Positions 13,741 through 27,296 of a DNA stretch of 64,000 bases are shown in pieces (the stretch's first letter is position 1; every line of letters starts with the position of its first letter). Under the pieces are notes generated by a model. It worked only from the letters and a program-made list of their open reading frames with translations, did not search any database and was not told where the DNA came from. Location of the stretch: positions 62,001 to 126,000 of the forward strand of contig NW_027484916.1 in assembly GCF_050908995.1 (NCBI RefSeq), given 5' to 3'. The position numbers and the translations under genes are program-made. The DNA comes from Andrena cerasifolii (lineage: Eukaryota; Arthropoda; Insecta; Hymenoptera; Andrenidae).

Positions 13741-15465
13741 TTTCAATATCGGTTTTTCAATATCAGTTTTTCAATATTTGTTCTCCAATATCGGTTCTAA
13801 TATCGGATTCAATATCGGTTTTTCGATATCAGTTTTTCAATATTTGTTCTCCAATATCGGTTTTTGAATATCGGTTCTAATATCGGATTCAATATCGGTT
13901 TTTCAATATCGGTTTTTCAATATCAGTTTTTCGATATCAGTTTTTCAATAATTGTTTGTCAATATCGGTTTTTGAATATCGGTTCTAATATCGGATTCAA
14001 TATCGGTTTTTCAATATCGGTTTTTCAATATCAGTTTTTCAATATTTGTTCTCCAATATCGATTTTTGAATATCGTTTCTAATATCGGATTCAATATCGG
14101 TTTTTCAATATCAGTTTTTCGATATCAGTTTTTCAATAATTGTTTGTCAATATCGGTTTTTGAATATCGGTTCTAATATAGGATTCAATATCGGTTTTTC
14201 AATATTTGTTTTTCAATATCGGTTTTTCAATATCAGTTTTTCAATATTTGTTCTCCAATATCGGTTTTTGAATATCGGTTCTAATATCGGATTCAATATC
14301 GGTTTTTCGATATCAGTTTTTCAATATTTGTTCTCCAATATCGGTTTTTGAATATAGGTTCTAATATCGGATTCAATATCGGTTTTTCAATATCGGTTTT
14401 TCAATATCGGTTTTTCAATATCAGTTTTTCAATATTTGTTCTCCAATATCGGTTTTTGAATATCGGTTCTAATATCGGATTCAATATCGGTTTTTCGATA
14501 TCAGTTTTTCAATATTTGTTCTCCAATATCGGTTTTTGAATATCGGTTCTAATATCGGTTTTTCAATATCAGTTTTTCGATATCACTTTTTCAATATTTG
14601 TTTTTCAATATCGGTTTTTGAATATCGGTTTCAATATCGGTTTTTCAATATCGGTTTTTCAATATCAGTTTTTCAATATTTGTTCTCCAATATCGGTTTT
14701 TGAATATCGGTTCTAATATCGGATTCAATATCGGTTTTTCAATATCGGTTTTTCAATATCAGTTTTTCAATATTTGTTCTCCAATATCGGTTTTTGGATA
14801 TCGGTTCTAATATCGGATTCAATATCGGTTTTTCAATATCGGTTTTTCAATATCAGTTTTTCGATATAGGTTTTTCAATATCGGTTTTTCAATATCAGTT
14901 TTTCAATATTTGGTTTTCAATATCGGTTCTAATATCGGTTTCAATATCGGTTTTTCAATATCGGTTTTTCAATATCGGTTTTTCAATGTCGGTTTTTCAA
15001 TATCGGTTTTTGAATATCGGTTCTAATATCGGATTCAATATCGGTTTTTCAATATCAGTTTTTCAATATTTGGTTTTCAATATCGGTTTTTGAATATCGG
15101 TTCTAATATCGGTTTCAATATCGGTTTTTCAATATCAGTTTTTCGATATCAGTTTTTCAATAATTGTTTGTCAATATCGGTTTTTGAATATCGGTTCTAA
15201 TATCGGATTCAATATCGGTTTTATAATATCAGTTTTTTATATAGGTTTTTCAATATCGGTTTTTCAATATCAGCTTTTCGATATAGGTTTTTCAATATCG
15301 GTTTTTCAATATCGGTTTTGCAATATCGGTTCTAATATCGGATTCAATATCGGTTTTATAATATCAGTTTTTCGATATCGGTTTTTAAATATCGGTTCTA
15401 ATATCGGATTCAATATCGGTTCTAATATCGGATTCAATATCGGTTTTTCAATATCGGTTTTTCAA
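13741..15465. repeat. About 3.31-kb offset repeat, copy 1
   Basis: Modules at 13,864, 14,160, 14,348 and 14,794 recur 3,309 bases later at 17,173, 17,469, 17,657 and 18,103. The rare CAATGTCGG variant at 14,985 recurs at 18,294, and the GGATATCGG form near 14,796 recurs near 18,105. The two copies differ by at least one homopolymer base at about 15,233 and by a few substitutions (for example AATATAGGTTCT near 14,353 against AATATCGGTTCT in the other copy). Beyond that base the offset becomes 3,310. Confidence 0.85.
15225..15238. repeat. Degenerate monomer with a T6 run; one base shorter than its duplicate
   Basis: Here CAG is followed by six T and then ATATAGG. The duplicate copy at 18,534-18,548 has seven T. 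The usual form is CAGTTTTTCGATATAGG, so both copies share a CG-to-TT change and this copy also lost one T. This one base explains why the repeat offset is odd (3,309) on the left side and even (3,310) on the right. Confidence 0.85.
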
Positions 15466-17049
15466 TATCGGTTTTTCAATATCAGTTTTTCAATATTTGT
15501 TCTCCAATATTTGTTCTCCAATATCGGTTTTTGAATATCGGTTCTAATATCGGATTCAATATCGGTTTTTCAATATCGGTTTTTCAATATCAGTTTTTCG
15601 ATATCAGTTTTTCAATACTTGTTTTTCAATATCGGTTTTTCAATATCAGTTTTTCAATATTTGGTTTTCAATATCGGTTTTTCAATATCAGTTTTTCAAT
15701 ATTTGGTTTTCAATATCGGTTTTTCGATATAAGTTTTTCAATATTTGTTTTTCAATATCGGTTTTTCAATATCGGTTTTTCAATATCAGTTTTTCAATAT
15801 TTGTTCTCCAATATCGGTTTTTGAATATCGGTTCTAATATCGGATTCAATATCGGTTTTTCAATATCGGTTTTGCAATATCAGTTTTTCGATATCACTTT
15901 TTCAATATTTGTTTTTCAATATCGGTTTTTGAATATCGGTTCTAATATCGGTTTCAGTATCGGTTTTTCAATATCGGTTTTTCAATATCGGTTTTTCAAT
16001 ATCAGTTTTTCAATATTTGTTCTCCAATATCGGTTCATGAATATCGGTTCTAATATCGGATTCAATATCGGTTTTTCAATATCGGTTTTGCAATATCAGT
16101 TTTTCGATATCACTTTTTCAATATTTGTTTTTCAATATCGGTTTTTGAATATCGGTTCTAATATCGGTTTCAATATCGGTTTTTCAATATCGGTTTTTCA
16201 ATATCGGTTTTTCAATATCAGTTTTTCAATATTTGTTGTCCAATATCGGTTTTTGAATATCGGTTCTAATATCGGTTTCAATATCGGTTTTTCAATATCA
16301 GTTTTTCAATATCGGTTTTTCAATATCAGTTTTTCAATATTTGTTCTCCAATATCGGTTTTTGAATATCGGTTCTAATATCGGATTCAATATCGGTTTTG
16401 CAATATCAGTTTTTCGATATCAGTTTTTCAATATTTGTTTTTCAATATCGGTTTTTCAATATCGGTTTTTCAATATCGGTTTTTCAATATCAGTTTTTCA
16501 ATATTTGTTCTCCAATATCGGTTTTTGAATATCGGTTCTAATATCGGATTCAATATCGGTTTTTCGATATCAGTTTTTCAATATTTGTTCTCCAATATCG
16601 GTTTTTGAATATCGGTTCTAATATCGGATTCAATATCGGTTTTTCAATATCGGTTTTTCAATATCAGTTTTTCAATATTTGTTGTCCAATATCGGTTTTT
16701 GAATATCGGTTCTAATATCGGATTCAATATCGGTTTTTCAATATCGGTTTTTCAATATCAGTTTTTCAATATTTGGTTTTCAATATCGGTTTTTGAATAT
16801 CGGTTCTAATATCGGTTTCAATATCGGTTTTTCAATATCAGCTTTTCGATATAGGTTTTTCAATATCGGTTTTTCAATATCAGTTTTTCAATATTTGGTT
16901 TTCAATATCGGTTTTTCGATATCAGTTTTTCAATATCAGTTTTTCGATATCAGTTTTTCAATATTTGTTGTCCAATATCGGTTTTTGAATATCTGTTCTA
17001 ATATCGGATTCAATATCGGTTTTTCAATATCGGTTTTTCAATATTTGTT
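15466..17049. repeat. Mosaic segment between the 3.31-kb repeat copies
   Basis: No gene is seen here. The part from about 15,531 to 15,770 resembles 11,932-12,170 (runs of TTTGGTTTTC alternating with CAGTTTTTC, then a GATATAAGTTTTTC monomer). The part from 15,821 to 16,252 is a 216-base tandem pair listed separately. The part from about 16,560 to 17,049 resembles the CAGCTTTTC/GATATAGG units and leads into the second 3.31-kb copy. Confidence 0.75.
15821..16252. repeat. Tandem pair of a 216-base unit with the TCACTTTTTC variant
   Basis: Two successive 216-base units (15,821-16,036 and 16,037-16,252) each contain GGTTTTGC, GATATCACTTTTTC and GGTTTC monomers in the same order. The first has a private TCAGTATCGG variant near 15,956. 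The second starts with a private TTCATGAAT variant that creates a true ATG at 16,037, one of only four + strand ATG trinucleotides I noticed in the window. A related single unit lies near 12,280-12,490. Confidence 0.8.
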
Positions 17050-18775
17050 TTTCAATATCGGTTTTTCAATATCAGTTTTTCAATATTTGTTCTCCAATAT
17101 CGGTTCTAATATCGGATTCAATATCGGTTTTTCGATATCAGTTTTTCAATATTTGTTCTCCAATATCGGTTTTTGAATATCGGTTCTAATATCGGATTCA
17201 ATATCGGTTTTTCAATATCGGTTTTTCAATATCAGTTTTTCGATATCAGTTTTTCAATAATTGTTTGTCAATATCGGTTTTTGAATATCGGTTCTAATAT
17301 CGGATTCAATATCGGTTTTTCAATATCGGTTTTTCAATATCAGTTTTTCAATATTTGTTCTCCAATATCGATTTTTGAATATCGTTTCTAATATCGGATT
17401 CAATATCGGTTTTTCAATATCAGTTTTTCGATATCAGTTTTTCAATAATTGTTTGTCAATATCGGTTTTTGAATATCGGTTCTAATATAGGATTCAATAT
17501 CGGTTTTTCAATATTTGTTTTTCAATATCGGTTTTTCAATATCAGTTTTTCAATATTTGTTCTCCAATATCGGTTTTTGAATATCGGTTCTAATATCGGA
17601 TTCAATATCGGTTTTTCGATATCAGTTTTTCAATATTTGTTCTCCAATATCGGTTTTTGAATATCGGTTCTAATATCGGATTCAATATCGGTTTTTCAAT
17701 ATCGGTTTTTCAATATCGGTTTTTCAATATCAGTTTTTCAATATTTGTTCTCCAATATCGGTTTTTGAATATCGGTTCTAATATCGGATTCAATATCGGT
17801 TTTTCGATATCAGTTTTTCAATATTTGTTCTCCAATATCGGTTTTTGAATATCGGTTCTAATATCGGTTTTTCAATATCAGTTTTTCGATATCACTTTTT
17901 CAATATTTGTTTTTCAATATCGGTTTTTGAATATCGGTTTCAATATCGGTTTTTCAATATCGGTTTTTCAATATCAGTTTTTCAATATTTGTTCTCCAAT
18001 ATCGGTTTTTGAATATCGGTTCTAATATCGGATTCAATATCGGTTTTTCAATATCGGTTTTTCAATATCAGTTTTTCAATATTTGTTCTCCAATATCGGT
18101 TTTTGGATATCGGTTCTAATATCGGATTCAATATCGGTTTTTCAATATCGGTTTTTCAATATCAGTTTTTCGATATAGGTTTTTCAATATCGGTTTTTCA
18201 ATATCAGTTTTTCAATATTTGGTTTTCAATATCGGTTCTAATATCGGTTTCAATATCGGTTTTTCAATATCGGTTTTTCAATATCGGTTTTTCAATGTCG
18301 GTTTTTCAATATCGGTTTTTGAATATCGGTTCTAATATCGGATTCAATATCGGTTTTTCAATATCAGTTTTTCAATATTTGGTTTTCAATATCGGTTTTT
18401 GAATATCGGTTCTAATATCGGTTTCAATATCGGTTTTTCAATATCAGTTTTTCGATATCAGTTTTTCAATAATTGTTTGTCAATATCGGTTTTTGAATAT
18501 CGGTTCTAATATCGGATTCAATATCGGTTTTATAATATCAGTTTTTTTATATAGGTTTTTCAATATCGGTTTTTCAATATCAGCTTTTCGATATAGGTTT
18601 TTCAATATCGGTTTTTCAATATCGGTTTTGCAATATCGGTTCTAATATCGGATTCAATATCGGTTTTATAATATCAGTTTTTCGATATCGGTTTTTAAAT
18701 ATCGGTTCTAATATCGGATTCAATATCGGTTCTAATATCGGATTCAATATCGGTTTTTCAATATCGGTTTTTCAA
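17050..18775. repeat. About 3.31-kb offset repeat, copy 2
   Basis: Partner of 13,741-15,465. Similarity ends near 18,775: copy 1 continues with additional CGGTTTTTC monomers, whereas this copy goes to CAGTTTTTC-GATATCAG. The variant with seven T (18,542-18,548) keeps the normal monomer length. The AATATAGG variant near 17,485 matches the one near 14,176. Confidence 0.85.
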
Positions 18776-19967
18776 TATCAGTTTTTCGATATCAGTTTTT
18801 CAATAATTGTTTGTCAATATCGGTTTTTGAATATCGGTTCTAATATCGGATTCAATATCGGTTTTTCAATATTTGTTTTTCAATATCGGTTTTTCAATAT
18901 CAGTTTTTCAATATCAGTTTTTCAATATTTGTTCTCCAATATCGGTTTTTGAATATCGGTTCTAATATCGGATTCAATATCGGTTTTTCGATATCAGTTT
19001 TTCAATATTTGTTCTCCAATATCGGTTTTTGAATATCGGTTCTAATATCGGATTCAATATCGGTTTTTCAATATCGGTTTTTCAATATCAGTTTTTCGAT
19101 ATCAGTTTTTCAATAATTGTTTGTCAATATCGGTTTTTGAATATCGGTTCTAATATCGGATTCAATATCGGTTTTTCAATATTTGTTTTTCAATATCGGT
19201 TTTTCAATATCAGTTTTTCAATATTTGTTCTCCAATATCGGTTTTTGAATATCGGTTCTAATATCGGATTCAATATCGGTTTTTCGATATCAGTTTTTCA
19301 ATATTTGTTCTCCAATATCGGTTTTTGAATATCGGTTCTAATATCGGATTCAATATCGGTTTTTCAATATCGGTTTTTCAATATCAGTTTTTCGATATCA
19401 GTTTTTCAATAATTGTTTGTCAATATCGGTTTTTGAATATCGGTTCTAATATCGGATTCAATATCGGTTTTTCGATATCAGTTTTTCAATATTTGTTCTC
19501 CAATATCGGTTTTTGAATATCGGTTCTAATATCGGATTCAATATCGGTTTTTCAATATCGGTTTTTCAATATCAGTTTTTCGATATCAGTTTTTCAATAA
19601 TTGTTTGTCAATATCGGTTTTTGAATATCGGTTCTAATATCGGATTCAATATAGGTTTTTGAATATCGGTTTTTCAATATCGGTTTTGCAATATCAGTTT
19701 TTCGATATAAGTTTTCAATATTGGTTTTTCAATATCGCTTTTTCAATATTTGTTTTTCAATATCGGTTTTTCAATATCAGTTTTTCAATATTTGTTTTTC
19801 AATATCGGTTTTTGAATATCGGTACTAATATCGGATTCAATATCGGTTTTGCAATATCAGCTTTTCGATATAGGTTTTTCAATATCGGTTTTTCAATATC
19901 AGTTTTTCGATATCAGTTTTTCAATATTTGTTTTTCAATATCGGTTTTTCAATATCAGTTTTTCAAT
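18776..19967. repeat. Transition stretch before the first full super-block
   Basis: No gene is seen here. Units containing CAATAATTGTTTGTC are spaced 296 bases apart at 19,029 and 19,325. At 19,704-19,716 there is a 13-base GATATAAGTTTTC monomer, followed by CAATATTGG and TCGCTTTTTC variants. This order resembles that at 2,960-3,020. Confidence 0.75.
19704..19716. repeat. Rare 13-base monomer (GATATAAGTTTTC)
   Basis: One T shorter than the GATATAAGTTTTTC form at about 2,968 and 3,240. It is an odd-length monomer that resets the parity of repeat spacing. Confidence 0.85.
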
Positions 19968-20828
19968 ATCAGTTTTTCAATATTTGTTCTCCAATATCGG
20001 TTTTTGAATATCGGTTCGAATATCGGATTCAATATCGGTTTTTCGATATCAGTTTTTCAATATTTGTTCTCCAATATCGGTTCTAATATCGGATTCAATA
20101 TCGGTTTTTCAATATTTGTTTTTCAATATCGGTTTTTCAATATCAGTTTTTCAATATTTGTTCTCCAATATCGGTTTTTGAATATCGGTTCTAATATCGG
20201 ATTCAATATCGGTTTTTCAATATCGGTTATTCAATATCAGTTTTTCGATATCAGTTTTTCAATAATTGTTTGTCAATATCGGTTTTTGAATATCGGTTCT
20301 AATATCGGATTCAATATCGGTTTTTCAATATTTGTTTTTCAATATCGGTTTTTCAATATCAGTTTTTCAATATTTGTTCTCCAATATCGGTTTTTGAATA
20401 TCGGTTCTAATATCGGATTCAATATCGGTTTTTCGATATCAGTTTTTCAATATTTGTTCTCCAATATCGGTTCTAATATCGGATTCAATATCGGTTTTTC
20501 AATATCGGTTTTTCAATATCGGTTTTTCAATATCAGTTTTTCAATATTTGTTCTCCAATATCGGTTTTTGAATATCGGTTCTAATATCGGATTCAATATC
20601 GGTTTTTCGATATCAGTTTTTCAATATTTGTTTTTCAATATCGGTTTTTCAATATCGGTTTTTCAATATCGATTTTTCAATATCAGTTTTTCAATATTTG
20701 TTCTCCAATATCGGTTTTTGAATATCGGTTCTAATATCGGATTCAATATCGGTTTTGCAATATCAGTTTTTCGATATCAGTTTTTCAATATTTGTTTTTC
20801 AATATCGGTTTTTCAATATCGGTTTTTC

Positions 20829-20841
20829 AAATCGGTTTTTC
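20829..20841. repeat. Rare 13-base monomer (AAATCGGTTTTTC), super-block copy 1
   Basis: Same form as 434-446 and 43,522-43,534. It is the only odd-length monomer I noticed inside this super-block, and it explains why the super-block length (22,693) is an odd number. Confidence 0.88.
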
Positions 20842-22312
20842 AATATCAGTTTTTCAATATTTGTTCTCCAATATCGGTTTTTGAATATCGGTTCTAATAT
20901 CGGATTCAATATCGGTTTTTCGATATCAGTTTTTCAATATTTGTTCTGCAATATCGGTTTTTGAATATCGGTTCTAATATCGGATTCAATATCGGTTTTT
21001 CGATATCAGTTTTTCAATATTTGTTCTCCATTATCGGTTTTTGAATATCGGTTCTATTATCGGTTTCAATATCGGTTTTTCAATATCGGTTTTTCAATAT
21101 CAGTTTTTCAATATTTGTTGTCCAATATCGGTTTTTGAATATCGGTTCTAATATCGGATTCAATATCGGTTTTTCAATATCGGTTTTTCAATATCAGTTT
21201 TTCAATATTTGGTTTTCAATATCGGTTTTTGAATATCGGTTCTAATATCGGTTTCAATATCGGTTTTTCAATATCAGTTTTTCGATATCAGTTTTTCAAT
21301 AATTGTTTGTCAACATCGGTTTTTGAATATCGGTTCTAATATCGGATTCAATATCGGTTATATAATATCAGTTTTTCGATATAGGTTTTTCAATATCGGT
21401 TTTTCAATATCAGTTTTTCGATATCAGTTTTTCAATAGTTGTTTTTCAATATCGGTTTTTCAATATCAGTTTTTCAATATTTGGTTTTCAATATCGGTTT
21501 TTGAATATCGGTTCTAATATCGGTTTCAATATCGGTTTTTCAATATCGGTTTTTCAGTTTCAGTTTTTCGATATCAGTTTTTCAATACTTGTTTTTCAAT
21601 ATCGGTTTTTCAATATCGGTTTTTCAATTTCAGTTTTTCGATATCAGTTTTTCAATACTTGTTTTTCAATATCGGTTTTTCAATATCAGTTTTTCCATAT
21701 TTGGTTTTCAATATCGGTTTTTGAATATCGGTTCTAATATCGGTTTCAATATCGGTTTTTCAATATTGGTTTTTCAATATCAGTTTTTCAATATCGGTTT
21801 TTCAATATCAGTTTTTCAATATTTGGTTTTCAATATCGGTTTTTGAATATCGGTTCTAATATCGGTTTCAATATCGGTTTTTCAATATCGGTATTTCAAT
21901 ATCGGTTTTTCAATATCAGTTTTTCAATATTTGTTCTCCAATATCGGTTTTTGAATATCGGTTCTAATATCGGATTCAATATCGGTTTTTCGATATCAGT
22001 TTTTCAATATTTGTTCTCCATTATCGGTTTTTGAATATCGGTTCTAATATCGGTTTCAATATCGGTTTTTCAATATCGGTTTTTCAATATCAGTTTTTCA
22101 ATATTTGTTGTCCAATATCGGTTCTAATATCGGATTCAATATCGGTTTTTCAATATCGGTTTTTCAATATCGGTTTTTCAATATCAGTTTTTCAATATTT
22201 GGTTTTCAATATCCGTTTTTGAATATCGGTTCTAATATCGGTTTCAATATCGGTTTTTCAATATCAGTTTTTCGATATCAGTTTTTCAATAATTGTTTGT
22301 CAATATCGGTTT

Positions 22313-24305
22313 TTGAATATCGGTTCTAATATCGGATTCAATATCGGTTTTATAATATCAGTTTTTCGATATAGGTTTTTCAATATCGGTTTTTCAATAT
22401 CAGCTTTTCGATATAGGTTTTTCAATATCGGTTTTTCAAAATCGGTTTTGCAATATCAGTTTTTCGATATCAGTTTTTCAATATTTGTTTTTCAATATCG
22501 GTTTTTGAATATCTGTTCTAATATCGGTTTCAATATCGGTTTTTGAATATCGGTTTTGCAATATCAGTTTTTCAATATCGGTTTTTGAATATCGGTTGTT
22601 CAATATCAGTTTTTCAATATTTGTTTTTCAATATTTTTTTTTCAATATCGGTTTTTGAATATCGGTTCTAATATCGGATTCAATATCGGTTTTATAATAT
22701 CAGTTTTTCGATATAGGTTTTTCAATATCGGTTCTAATATCGGTTTCAATATCGGTTTTTCAATATCGGTTTTTCAATATCAGTTTTTCGATATCAGTTT
22801 TTCAATAATTGTTTGTCAATATCGGTTTTTGAATATCGGTTCTAATATCGGATTCAATATCGGTTTTTCAATATCGGTTTTTCAATATTTGTTTTTCAAT
22901 ATCGGTTTTTCAATATCAGTTTTTCAATATTTGTTCTCCAATATCGATTTTTGAATATCGGTTCTAATATCGGATTCAATATCGGTTTTTCGATATCAGT
23001 TTTTCAATATTTGTTCTCCAATATCGGTTTTTGAATATCGGTTCTAATATCGGATTCAATATCGGTTTTTCAATATCGGTTTTTCAATATCAGTTTTTCG
23101 ATATCAGTTTTTCAATAATTGTTTGTCAATATCGGTTTTTGAATATCGGTTCTAATATCGGATTCAATATCGGTTTTTCAATATCGGTTTTTCAATATCA
23201 GTTTTTCAATATTTGTTCTCCAATATCGGTTTTTGAATATCGTTTCTAATATCGGATTCAATATCGGTTTTTCAATATCAGTTTTTCGATATCAGTTTTT
23301 CAATAATTGTTTGTCAATATCGGTTTTTGAATATCGGTTCTAATATCGGATTCAATATCGGTTTTATAATATCAGTTTTTCGATATAGGTTTTTCAATAT
23401 CGGTTTTTCAATATCAGCTTTTCGATATAGGTTTTTCAATATCGGTTTTTCAAAATCGGTTTTGCAATATCAGTTTTTCGATATCAGTTTTTCAATATTT
23501 GTTTTTCAATATCGGTTTTTGAATATCTGTTCTAATATCGGTTTCAATATCGGTTTTTGAATATCGGTTTTGCAATATCAGTTTTTCAATATCGGTTTTT
23601 GAATATCGGTTGTTCAATATCAGTTTTTCAATATTTGTTTTTCAATATTTTTTTTTCAATATCGGTTTTTGAATATCGGTTCTAATATCGGATTCAATAT
23701 CGGTTTTATAATATCAGTTTTTCGATATAGGTTTTTCAATATCGGTTCTAATATCGGTTTCAATATCGGTTTTTCAATATCGGTTTTTCAATATCAGTTT
23801 TTCGATATCAGTTTTTCAATAATTGTTTGTCAATATCGGTTTTTGAATATCGGTTCTAATATCGGATTCAATATCGGTTTTTCAATATCGGTTTTTCAAT
23901 ATCGGTTTTTCAATATTTGTTTTTCAATATCGGTTTTTCAATATCAGTTTTTCAATATTTGTTCTCCAATATCGATTTTTGAATATCGGTTCTAATATCG
24001 GATTCAATATCGGTTTTTCGATATCAGTTTTTCAATATTTGTTCTCCAATATCGGTTTTTGAATATCGGTTCTAATATCGGATTCAATATCGGTTTTTCA
24101 ATATCGGTTTTTCAATATCAGTTTTTCGATATCAGTTTTTCAATAATTGTTTGTCAATATCGGTTTTTGAATATCGGTTCTAATATCGGATTCAATATCG
24201 GTTTTTCAATATCGGTTTTTCAATATCAGTTTTTCAATATTTGTTCTCCAATATCGGTTTTTGAATATCGTTTCTAATATCGGATTCAATATCGGTTTTT
24301 CAATA
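22313..24305. repeat. 1,014-base tandem pair, super-block copy 1
   Basis: Modules at 22,313 and 22,655 recur at 23,327 and 23,669 (offset 1,014); the module at 23,031 recurs at 24,059 (offset 1,028). The second unit therefore carries one extra 14-base CGGTTTTTC monomer, around 23,891-23,904. Markers are the TTCAAAATCGG form, GAATATCTGTTC, and the GGTTGTTC variant followed by a T9 run. A related, single, older version lies at about 1,814-2,707. Confidence 0.85.
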
Positions 24306-24431
24306 TCGGTTTTGCAATATCAGTTTTTCGATATAAGATTTTCAATATTGGTTTTTCAATATCGCTTTTTCAATATTTGTTTTTCAATATCGGTTTTTCA
24401 ATATCAGTTTTTCAATATTTGTTTTTCAATA

Positions 24432-25008
24432 TCGGTTTTTGAATATCGGTTCTAATATCGGATTCAATATCGGTTTTGCAATATCAGCTTTTCGATATAG
24501 GTTTTTCAATATCGGATTTTCAATATCAGTTTTTCGATATCAGTTTTTCAATATTTGTTTTTCAATATCGGGTTTTCAATATCAGTTTTTCAATATTTGG
24601 TTTTCAATATCGGTTTTTGAATATCGGTTCTAATATCGTTTTCAATATCGGTTTTTCAATATCGGTTTTTCAATTTCAGTTTTTCGATATCAGTTTTTCA
24701 ATACTTGTTTTTCAATATCGGTTTTTCAATATCAGTTTTTCAATATTTGGTTTTCAATATCGGTTTTTGAATATCGGTTCTAATATCGGATTCAATATCG
24801 GTTTTGCAATATCAGCTTTTCGATATAGGTTTTTCAATATCGGTTTTTCAATATCAGTTTTTCGATATCAGTTTTTCAATATTTGTTTTTCAATATCGGG
24901 TTTTCAATATCAGTTTTTCAATATTTGGTTTTCAATATCGGTTTTTGAATATCGGTTCTAATATCGTTTTCAATATCGGTTTTTCAATATCGGTTTTTCA
25001 ATATCAGT
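24432..25008. repeat. 328-base unit, about 1.6 copies
   Basis: The GGTTTTGCAATATCAGC variant at about 24,472 and 24,800 marks a 328-base step. The unit carries, in order, CAGCTTTTC, GATATAGG, GATATCAG, TCGGGTTTTC, TTTGGTTTTC and the 12-mer AATATCGTTTTC, then an AATTTCAG monomer. The second copy ends where AATTTCAG is replaced by AATATCAG. Confidence 0.82.
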
Positions 25009-27296
25009 TTTTCGATATCAGTTTTTCAATAATTGTTTGTCAATATCGGTTTTTGAATATCGGTTCTAATATCGGATTCAATATCGGTTTTTCAATATCG
25101 GTTTTTCAATATCAGTTTTTCAATATTTGTTCTCCAATATCGGTTTTTGAATATCGGTTCTAATATCGGATTCAATATCGGTTTTTCAATATCGGTTTTT
25201 GAATATCAGTTTTTCGATATCAGTTTTTCAATAATTGTTTGTCAATATCGGTTTTTGAATATCGGTTCTAATATCGGATTCAATATCGGTTTTTCAATAT
25301 TTGTTTTTCAATATCGGTTTTTCAATATCAGTTTTTCAATATTTGTTCTCCAATATCGGTTTTTGAATATCGGTTCTAATATCGGATTCAATATCGGTTT
25401 TTCGATATCAGTTTTTCAATATTTGTTCTCCAATATCGGTTTTTGAATATCGGTTCTAATATCGGATTCAATATCGGTTTTTCAATATCGGTTTTTCAAT
25501 ATTTGTTTTTCAATATTTTTTTTTCAATATCGGTTTTTGAATATCGGTTCTAATATCGGATTCAATATCGGTTTTATAATATCAGTTTTTCGATATAGGT
25601 TTTTCAATATCGGTTCTAATATTGGTTTCAATATCGGTTTTTCAATATCGGTTTTTCAATATCAGTTTTTCGATATCAGTTTTTCAATAATTGTTTGTCA
25701 ATATCGGTTTTTGAATATCGGTTCTAATATCGGATTCAATATCGGTTTTTCAATATCGGTTTTTCAATATTTGTTTTTCAATATCGGTTTTTCAATATCA
25801 GTTTTTCAATATTTGTTCTCCAATATCGGTTTTTGAATATCGGTTCTAATATCGGATTCAATATCGGTTTTTCAATATCGGTTTTTCAATATTTGTTTTT
25901 CAATATCGGTTTTTCAATATCAGTTTTTCAATATTTGTTCTCCAATATCGGTTTTTGAATATCGGTTCTAATATCGGATTCAATATCGGTTTTTCGATAT
26001 CAGTTTTTCAATATTTGTTCTCCAATATCGGTTTTTGAATATCGGTTCTAATATCGGATTCAATATCGGTTTTTCAATATCGGTTTTTCAATATCAGTTT
26101 TTCAATATTTGTTCTCCAATATCGGTTTTTGAATATCGTTTCTAATATCGGATTCAATATCGGTTTTTCAATATCGGTTTTGCAATATCAGTTTTTCGAT
26201 ATAAGATTTTCAATATTGGTTTTTCAATATCGCTTTTTCAATATTTGTTTTTCAATATCGGTTTTTCAATATCAGTTTTTCAATATTTGTTTTTCAATAT
26301 CGGTTTTTGAATATCGGTTCTAATATCGGATTCAATATCGGTTTTGCAATATCAGCTTTTCGATATAGGTTTTTCAATATCGGTTTTTCAATATCAGTTT
26401 TTCGATATCAGTTTTTCAATATTTGTTTTTCAATATCGGGTTTTCAATATCAGTTTTTCAATATTTGGTTTTCAATATCGGTTTTTGAATATCGGTTCTA
26501 ATATCGTTTTCAATATCGGTTTTTCAATATCGGTTTTTCAATTTCAGTTTTTCGATATCAGTTTTTCAATAATTGTTTGTCAATATCGGTTTTTGAATAT
26601 CGGTTCTAATATCGGATTCAATATCGGTTTTTCAATATCGGTTTTTCAATATCAGTTTTTCAATATTTGTTCTCCAATATCGGTTTTTGAATATCGGTTC
26701 TAATATCGGATTCAATATCGGTTTTTCAATATCGGTTTTTGAATATCAGTTTTTCGATATCAGTTTTTCAATAATTGTTTGTCAATATCGGTTTTTGAAT
26801 ATCGGTTCTAATATCGGATTCAATATCGGTTTTTCAATATTTGTTTTTCAATATCGGTTTTTCAATATCAGTTTTTCAATATTTGTTCTCCAATATCGGT
26901 TTTTGAATATCGGTTCTAATATCGGATTCAATATCGGTTTTTCGATATCAGTTTTTCAATATTTGTTCTCCAATATCGGTTTTTGAATATCGGTTCTAAT
27001 ATCGGATTCAATATCGGTTTTTCAATATCGGTTTTTCAATATCAGCTTTTCGATATAGGTTTTTCAATATCGGTTTTTCAAAATCGGTTTTGCAATATCA
27101 GTTTTTCGATATCAGTTTTTCAATATTTGTTTTTCAATATCGGTTTTTGAATATCGGTTCTAATATCGGTTTCAATATCGGTTTTTGAATATCGGTTTTG
27201 CAATATCAGTTTTTCAATATCGGTTTTTGAATATCGGTTGTTCAATATCAGTTTTTCAATATTTGTTTTTCAATATTTTTTTTTCAATATCGGTTT

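Noticed and set aside
15821..16528. 235-codon open frame containing an internal ATG at 16,037
   Set aside because: The ATG is a private substitution within a repeat unit. Upstream and downstream are the same non-coding repeats, and there is no ribosome-binding-like context or conserved protein.
19659..20897. Longest open reading frame (412 codons), all NIG/FSIS/VFQY-type repeats
   Set aside because: It starts at TTG and has no recognisable domain. It is open only because the monomer lacks stops in the + frames. The related frame in super-block copy 2 (42,697-43,590) starts at a different point, and repeat units rotate through all frames.
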